From contig QZCP01000701.1 of assembly GCA_003956705.1 (NCBI GenBank), forward strand, positions 147,154-211,153: a stretch of DNA of 64,000 nt, written 5' to 3'. Under the pieces are notes generated by a model that was not told where the DNA came from, ran no database searches, and worked only from the letters and a program-made list of their open reading frames with translations. Positions 58,392 to 64,000 of the stretch are shown here, in pieces (the first letter of the stretch is position 1; the number at the start of each line of letters is the position of its first letter). The translations under genes and the position numbers were made by a program. This DNA is from Brevipalpus yothersi (Eukaryota > Arthropoda > Arachnida > Trombidiformes > Tenuipalpidae).

Positions 58392-59894
58392 GGACATGTC
58401 CGGAATTCGCCCGTTTTGGGTTTTTTTCCGATCCTAGGTGAACTTTCGACAAAAAGAACGAATATCGCATCGAAAATTCGATCAGACGCTTAGAACTCAT
58501 GATATCGAAATAGTGACCTGAACGTTAGAACTTTTTTCGAAAATTTGAAAAAAGCACTTTTTCTGACGATAAATTAGATGAGAATTCCAAAAATTATACC
58601 AAAAACTGCTTTTGAATAAGTCTCGGTATCTCAAAAACCCAAAAACAGGTGAAAATTCTGCAAAAACCGAGTTTTTCGAAAAAATGATGAATTGCCCACC
58701 CTGGAGACAAAACCAAACATATGTTTTTGGGCGTATCTTTTCGTATTCTATCAGAAAATATGTATTTAAATTTGTCTCCTGGTGCGGAACAGTTTCGAAA
58801 ACCGGAAAAACCACGAAAAAAGCAGTTTTAGCCTCTCAAGGTCAACCAAATGACCTGGAGACAAAACCGGATGCACTGTATGAGATGTAACTTTTGATAA
58901 GCTTTAAGAAAATACTATATTTTATAGGGCTCAAATGTGGGGAACACCTTCAAAATCTCAAAAAACTGCTGGAAAAGGCCGTTTTGGCCTATTTAGGCCT
59001 AAGATCGCTCTGATTGAGATCTAACGGTGAAAGTTTGAATGTCAAATCACTTTTAATTAAGCGGAGATTGCAGAAAACACCGTTAAAGCATTTGATCTGA
59101 CAATATTCGATGGTCAAATCACACAGAAACGAGGCCGAAACGGCTTTTGACCTGAGGTCACATTTTTTTCCATTCCGAACCATTTGCTCTCATGTGATAC
59201 CTATTTCAGTGGAAAAAAATTCTTCCTCACACTCGCCTTCAGAAGGCTGGCTTGGTCCTGGCTGAGGTTCCATGCAAGAAAATGCTCAATAATCATAAAA
59301 AGTTAGCTCAATTGAAGGTTCTGGAGTCGATCGACTAGCTTCCTCTCTGACACTGTGGCAAATGATGAATATTAACAGATATCTTCACACTCAATCATGC
59401 CATAACCAAGATTCAATAGCAATCAGACGCAAAAAAAGCTTTTGAACATATTATCTCAAGTTTCATTATCGATAAACATTGGAAAGAGATTTCTTGAGTT
59501 TCAAATCCACTATTGATGCTGCTTCCAGCAATTTCAAACAAAGTTAGTAGGTTCTTAGCCTCAATTTTAATCAAAAACCGTAGAAAAATGGCCATTTTCC
59601 CATAGTTTTGTGTTTTTTTTTGCAATATAAGTCAATTTTTTGGTGAGTTCAAGGTAACTAAAGCTTTGAGAGTAATATGGAGATGAGATAAGGCATAATT
59701 ATTATTCAAGAATCGAAAAAATATGAAAATTGGCGAAAGTTTGCTAAAAATTCAAGGTCAAATATCTTCGTGACCTTTGACCCTATAGGGTCATTCCTGG
59801 TATCATTTTGATCTAGAGACTGAGTTCTTCAAGAATATGAAGTTTCATCAAAATCCATCATGGGCGAAAAACGGGCCTTATCCGGACATGTCCT
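58391..59894. mobile_element. Palindromic-ended DNA transposon, copy 2 (uninterrupted, ~1.5 kb)
   Basis: Left end AGGACATGTCCGGAATTCG after TA (58389-58390). The right end reads TTATCCGGACATGTCCT, followed by TTA (TA at 59896-59897). The outer ten bases GGACATGTCC are themselves a palindrome, and the shared inverted terminus is about 15 bases. It aligns with 39838-39977 plus 42217-43946, giving the empty site for the nested element of copy 1. No transposase motif was recognised inside. A TA duplication would fit a Tc1/mariner-like mechanism. Confidence 0.82.
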
Positions 59895-60015
59895 TTAGGA
59901 GCATTCTATCCAAGAAGAGAAGCAATTTCTTCGAGTTTCCTCTTTCCATCACATTTGGGTACAAAGGGGGTAAAAACTGATGGTCTCCTCGTCCTCACCG
60001 GCATCGTTTGCACTC

Positions 60016-60057
<42 letters not shown>

Positions 60058-61171
60058 GAAAGAGAGAAAGAGAAGAATGATAGCTTCCTTTCACTTTCTC
60101 TCTCTCCGTTGCTTCTCTGGTTGAGGGAGCTGGTGATATCCTTTCTCCTATCATTATTCTACAATGTGATTGGAGAAACGATTGTTTTCAACACTGAGAA
60201 TACACAAATCAATCCGTATTACAGAGAGAATCCATGAGTATCCCCGGAATGTTTCATACAAATTATAAACTGATTTTTATTCTACTTTGATCGAAAACTA
60301 TCTAGACCCTCATGACTAGAAAGTTCCTCAGATCTACTCACTCTCATGCAGTTCCGCTAACTCATGGGTACTTGATACCACTGGCGGCTAAATTGCTCAA
60401 ATTGATGAAATTGATTTGAATACTACTTATGATTTCATCGAGAGATTCGTTGGCTAATTTTACACTCTGATCGAATTTTGAATTTGATTCTTATTCTGGA
60501 TGGTTAAGCAAAAAAATATCATGTGGCTCCCAGTTATATCTCAATAATTACTCATTTTTACCCATGTTTTCTTGACACACTAACTTCAACTTGAGAGCTA
60601 GCTAAGTATGATTAGTTAACTGAGATTTATGATCTATGATTTTCACTGTGAATATTGATCAACAAGTAGACCATCATCATAAGCATGAGCTCAAACATTG
60701 TGTGTGCTAATCACAAGCGGAGATTGTACAGGGAAGCACGATCTTATCATGATAGATTTTCGAATGCATTACTTCATGAATCGTATCACGATAACAATTA
60801 CTCCGGAAGGCGTTATCTGGTGGTCATGCTTGGAGAAAAATGTGAACGCGTTTCTCAACTCCTACTCTCATCAAACCTGAAACAGCCATAACGTCTTGTA
60901 GAACCCACTGTTTTCTATTCCAACAAGTAGAAATTCATTGACTGAATGTTCAACTAATGGATTCTTCGTTTGAGCTGAGTAGAACTCAGTGTTTCGTCTT
61001 TGAAACCATATTCACTATGATATTGAGAGGACAACATTAATTTCAAAGTTCACTCATCTGAATCATTGGAACTGAACGAAGTAAAACAGTATCCTGCATA
61101 GCAGAGCGGGCTGCCCACGATGTTGAAGGCTGGATTCTGATCCTAAACTTCGAATTCCAAGATTAAAGAAG
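59895..61171. other. No gene seen; contains a (GA)n microsatellite
   Basis: (GA)n at about 60017-60055. The minus strand at 59906-60154 reads MPVRTRRPSVFTPFVPK then CDGKRKLEEIASLLG before running into the transposon. This is suggestive of an exon but has no recognised family. No other structure was seen. Confidence 0.35.
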
Positions 61172-62364
61172 AGTAGCCATTTCGGCCCTCTTCCCGAAAA
61201 ATTTCAGAATTATCTCATCTCATCTATATTGTGATGAAAAACACAATAGTGAAGCTCTCAACTCAATAGCTCTTTTCCTTCCTGAGATAAGAGCCCTCAT
61301 GTTCTGATTACCTATTTGACACTCAGGATATCTCAACTTCACCCGATTTTTTTGAAATTCAATTTTTCTGATAGCACACACTTTTTTCAAATCTTTGATG
61401 GAGGAAAAGATAAGATTCAAGCATTTTTAGAGCTTTCATGATGGAATCTTCCAAAAGCATATCTTCAAGAGACTTCAATTCAGGAACAAGGAATAACCCC
61501 ATCACCAAAATTGCAAGATCTATAGAAATAATAGTGATAACAATCCATACAATATTCCAACTCTTCAAACCTGCGCGTTCTTGAGTTATGAGAGAATCTC
61601 AATAATTGGTCAGAAGAAGCGGAAAATCGGGAATCAGTTGAATCACACCCAAAAACTTGTGATCTGCATCAAAAACAATCCAAATAATTGTTTAAAGAGG
61701 TTTCCATTCGTGAATCATCGAATGTTAGCTCACAAGCGCTTATAAGGGAGTAAAGACGGAGCCAAATTTGCGCTAGCTCACTTTCTGGAAGCTGGCATGC
61801 GCGACCCTTTGGCTCCAATGAAAGGCGCTATTCATAGGTTGTCACTCAGTTCCATTCTAGCTATCGTCATAGGGAAGTGATCAATGAGGGGTTTTCGATT
61901 TTGTGCCTCCCTTGAGTAATGATAAAGATTCTCTCCCATAACTTAAAAACGCGTAGGCTTAGAGACTTACAGATTGTAACCACCCTTATTCCTATAGATC
62001 CTGCAATTTTGGTGATGGGGTAATTTCTCGTCCCTGGAATAAAGTCTTGTGAATGCTTGAAGGTATGCTTCTCGAAGATTTCCTTCATTGAACTTGTGAA
62101 AAGGCTCAAATCTTATCTTCTTTGTCATCAGAGGTTATAAAATGATGAGTGCTATCGGAGAAATTGAGTCTCACCAGAATCGGATGAAGTTGAGATATTC
62201 TGAGTGTCAAATGGGTAATCAAAACGTAAACTCTTTTATCTCAGGAAAGAAAAGAGCTATCGAGTTGAGACCTTCACCATTTTTTTCTTATCAAAAGATA
62301 GATGAGATGAGATAATTTTGAAGTTTTTCGGGGCTAGGGCCGAAACTGACCGTTTTTGGCTACT
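61172..62364. mobile_element. Foldback element, ~1.2 kb, ends AGTAGCC
   Basis: About 180 bp at 61172-61352 is repeated inverted at 62180-62364 (AGTAGCC...TTTCGGCCCT, then AATTATCTCATCTCATCTAT on both). A third copy of the arm starts at 63853. The centre holds short hydrophobic frames on the minus strand (61359-61568, 61867-62109) without motifs. No transposase or clear target duplication was seen. Confidence 0.7.
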
Positions 62365-62487
62365 GTTCTTTGCGGAATGTCATGAGTAGAATATATCCCC
62401 CGGGTCCTGGACTGAAGTCCCATGTATTGCTCGAGCAAAACCAGGAGCTGCAGCATTTGGTATCCATGAGAAGTGCTTGTGGGTCTA

Positions 62488-63715
62488 CAGGGTGTTTCAG
62501 AGTAATATGATGAGTTTGAAATGTTTATATCTCAAGGTCCCTTCATAGAATTTTGAAAATTCTTTCGATATTGTACAGTAAAAATGTGTTTGTTTTGTTT
62601 GCCATAAGTTTTAAAAGAGTCCAATAAATTTTAAGGATTGATAACAGGGTCCAAAGTAAAAATTCAGGATATCTCGGGTCGGTAGAATTTCGACAAGGTG
62701 ATGACATTTTTGAAATTCTCATAAAAAATTACATCTTATGAAATTGGTCCGAGATCGACAAGATAAGAGATAAGAGAGCTCAAAACTCATTTTTTCGGCT
62801 CATTTATGGAGATTTTGGACAGAAAACTGCTGTTTTGACAACCCAAGAGGACATCTTCTTAATTATCAACCTGATAATCATTTTGATGAGAAACTAACAA
62901 TGAAATTCGCAGGATAAGCGATTCACCCTCTCTCAGCTAGTATCCATTCGTTCCCGATCTTTGACCTCTCATGAAACCCTCACTCAGTGGTTTTTCGAGC
63001 GAGCATTCAATTCACAAGAGGTGATAGGATGTCTCTCAAATCAGATTCTTCCTTTTAATGATCCCAGATTCATTGTGTTCTCTGATAACAAATGGATCAT
63101 GAATTAGATAGCGATGCTCAGCGAAGCAGTTTCAAGGCTTGAAGGAGCCTGGGAAGGAGGCTTAAAGGTTTGATTCATTGAAATTAGTAGGTTGAGTCCT
63201 TTATCCTTCACGAGACCGTGCAAAGAATCCTAGAACCCGATTTGCGCTCGAGCAGTCTCATAGGAAAAAAAATTAAATTATGAGCCCCAGGATTTTCAGG
63301 CATGATAAGGAATTCTCAGGCCAAAATAAGTCTGATTCCGGATTTTGAAGCTATTCCCATCTCTCAGGTGTTGCTGAGGAGCCCTCAAGTTCGGTTGATA
63401 GTGATTAAGTTTGATCTCCAGCTCCCTTATCTCTTATCTTTTCGATCTCGGATCAACTTTATAAAATGTAATTTTTTATGAGAATTTCAAAAATGTCATC
63501 ACTTCGTCGAAATTCTACCAACCAGCCGAGATATCCTAAATTTTTACTTTGGACCCTGTTATCAATCCTTAAAATTTATCGGACTCTTTTGAAACTTATG
63601 GCAAACAAAACAAACACATTTTCACCGTACAATATCGAAAGAATTTTCAAAATTCTATGGAGTGATCTTGAGATATGAACATTTCAAACTCGTCATATTA
63701 CTCTGAAACGCCCTG
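62488..63715. mobile_element. Non-autonomous mariner-related foldback element, 1228 bp
   Basis: Left end CAGGGTGTTTCAGAGTAATA after TA (62486-62487); right end TATTACTCTGAAACGCCCTG followed by TA (63716-63717). The arms extend about 295 bp (62488-62785 and 63418-63715), so the ends can fold into a long hairpin. It is the same family as 52645-53328 and the same terminus as the mariner fragment at 33258, but with longer preserved arms. The 0.6-kb centre has no clear coding sequence. Confidence 0.88.
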
Positions 63716-63852
63716 TATATTAACTTTACAGCTCTCTGGTGTACAAAGTTTCTTGCCATCAACAGTTATCTATTAAAAGATTTAAGTCTGATAGTTGAAT
63801 CTCCATCATCGACTCACTATAAGACCTCCAAGAGAGCTTCCAAGGGAAAGAA

Positions 63853-64000
63853 GAGTAGCCATTTCGGCCCTAGTCCCAAAAAATTTCAGAATTATCTTAT
63901 CCTATCTATCTTTTGGTGAGAAACACAACGACGGAGCTTCCAACTCGCTAGCTCTCTTTGTTCTTGAGATATAGAAGCTTATCTCTCGATGCCTTATTCG
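63853..64000. mobile_element. Partial foldback element (AGTAGCC family), continues beyond window
   Basis: 63853 onward (AGTAGCCATTTCGGCCCT, then TTTCAGAATTATCTTATCCTATCTATC) follows the left arm of 61172-62364 with moderate divergence up to the end of the window. Confidence 0.65.

Noticed and set aside
59906..60154. Minus-strand frame containing GKR, considered as a neuropeptide precursor
   Set aside because: Most of it is read through a GA/CT microsatellite; there is no signal peptide or repeated processing site. Only the last ~35 codons look protein-like.

Overview
This window is nuclear DNA from an animal, most probably an arthropod; a mite or other chelicerate would fit, but I cannot place it further from sequence alone. 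The reasons are AT-rich DNA, short GT-AG introns (55-200 bp) inside animal housekeeping genes, an animal-specific MYRF gene, and transposons of the Helitron, mariner, Mutator-like (MULE) and Harbinger/ISL2EU types. No rRNA, tRNA, CRISPR or bacterial feature was seen.

Bases 1-29000 are a compact gene block. In order: the 3' end of a par-1/MARK kinase gene (+); a two-exon secreted histidine-rich protein (-); Gdown1/POLR2M (+); a single-exon centromeric histone H3 (cenH3, +); CTP synthase (-, five exons); LSM7 (-, single exon) head to head with the snRNA cap hypermethylase TGS1 (+, single exon); and a complete 13-exon MYRF gene (+) whose first intron is 7 kb. I rebuilt every multi-exon model by hand from splice sites and phase. 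CTP synthase, MYRF, Gdown1, the histidine-rich gene and the transporter gene each close in one frame with a whole number of codons. The 3' regions of cenH3 and LSM7 are inverted copies of each other and flank CTP synthase.

Bases 29000-55500 are transposon-rich. They hold a ~1.7 kb dispersed duplication (29.39-31.07 and 37.32-39.01 kb), an isolated near-perfect copy of the MYRF membrane exon (31.07-31.28 kb), ~240-bp tandem repeats, and a 4.3 kb Helitron with recognisable ends that contains mariner and MULE/FLYWCH wreckage and a broken PIF1-type helicase. Next comes a palindromic-ended element whose copy at 40 kb is split by a second transposon carrying ISL2EU-type transposase remains; the uninterrupted copy at 58 kb preserves the empty site. 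There is also a mariner pseudogene, foldback elements sharing the mariner terminus, and a small MITE.

One intact gene, an MFSD4B/NaGLT1-like sugar transporter (-, five exons, 55.6-57.5 kb), sits as an island in this part. Bases 58-64 kb are again repeats. Nothing here looks like an operon-type new system. The items most worth following are the cenH3, the shared inverted 3' UTRs, the MYRF exon copy whose coding part is far better preserved than its intron, the chimeric Helitron and the nested insertion with its internal empty-site control.
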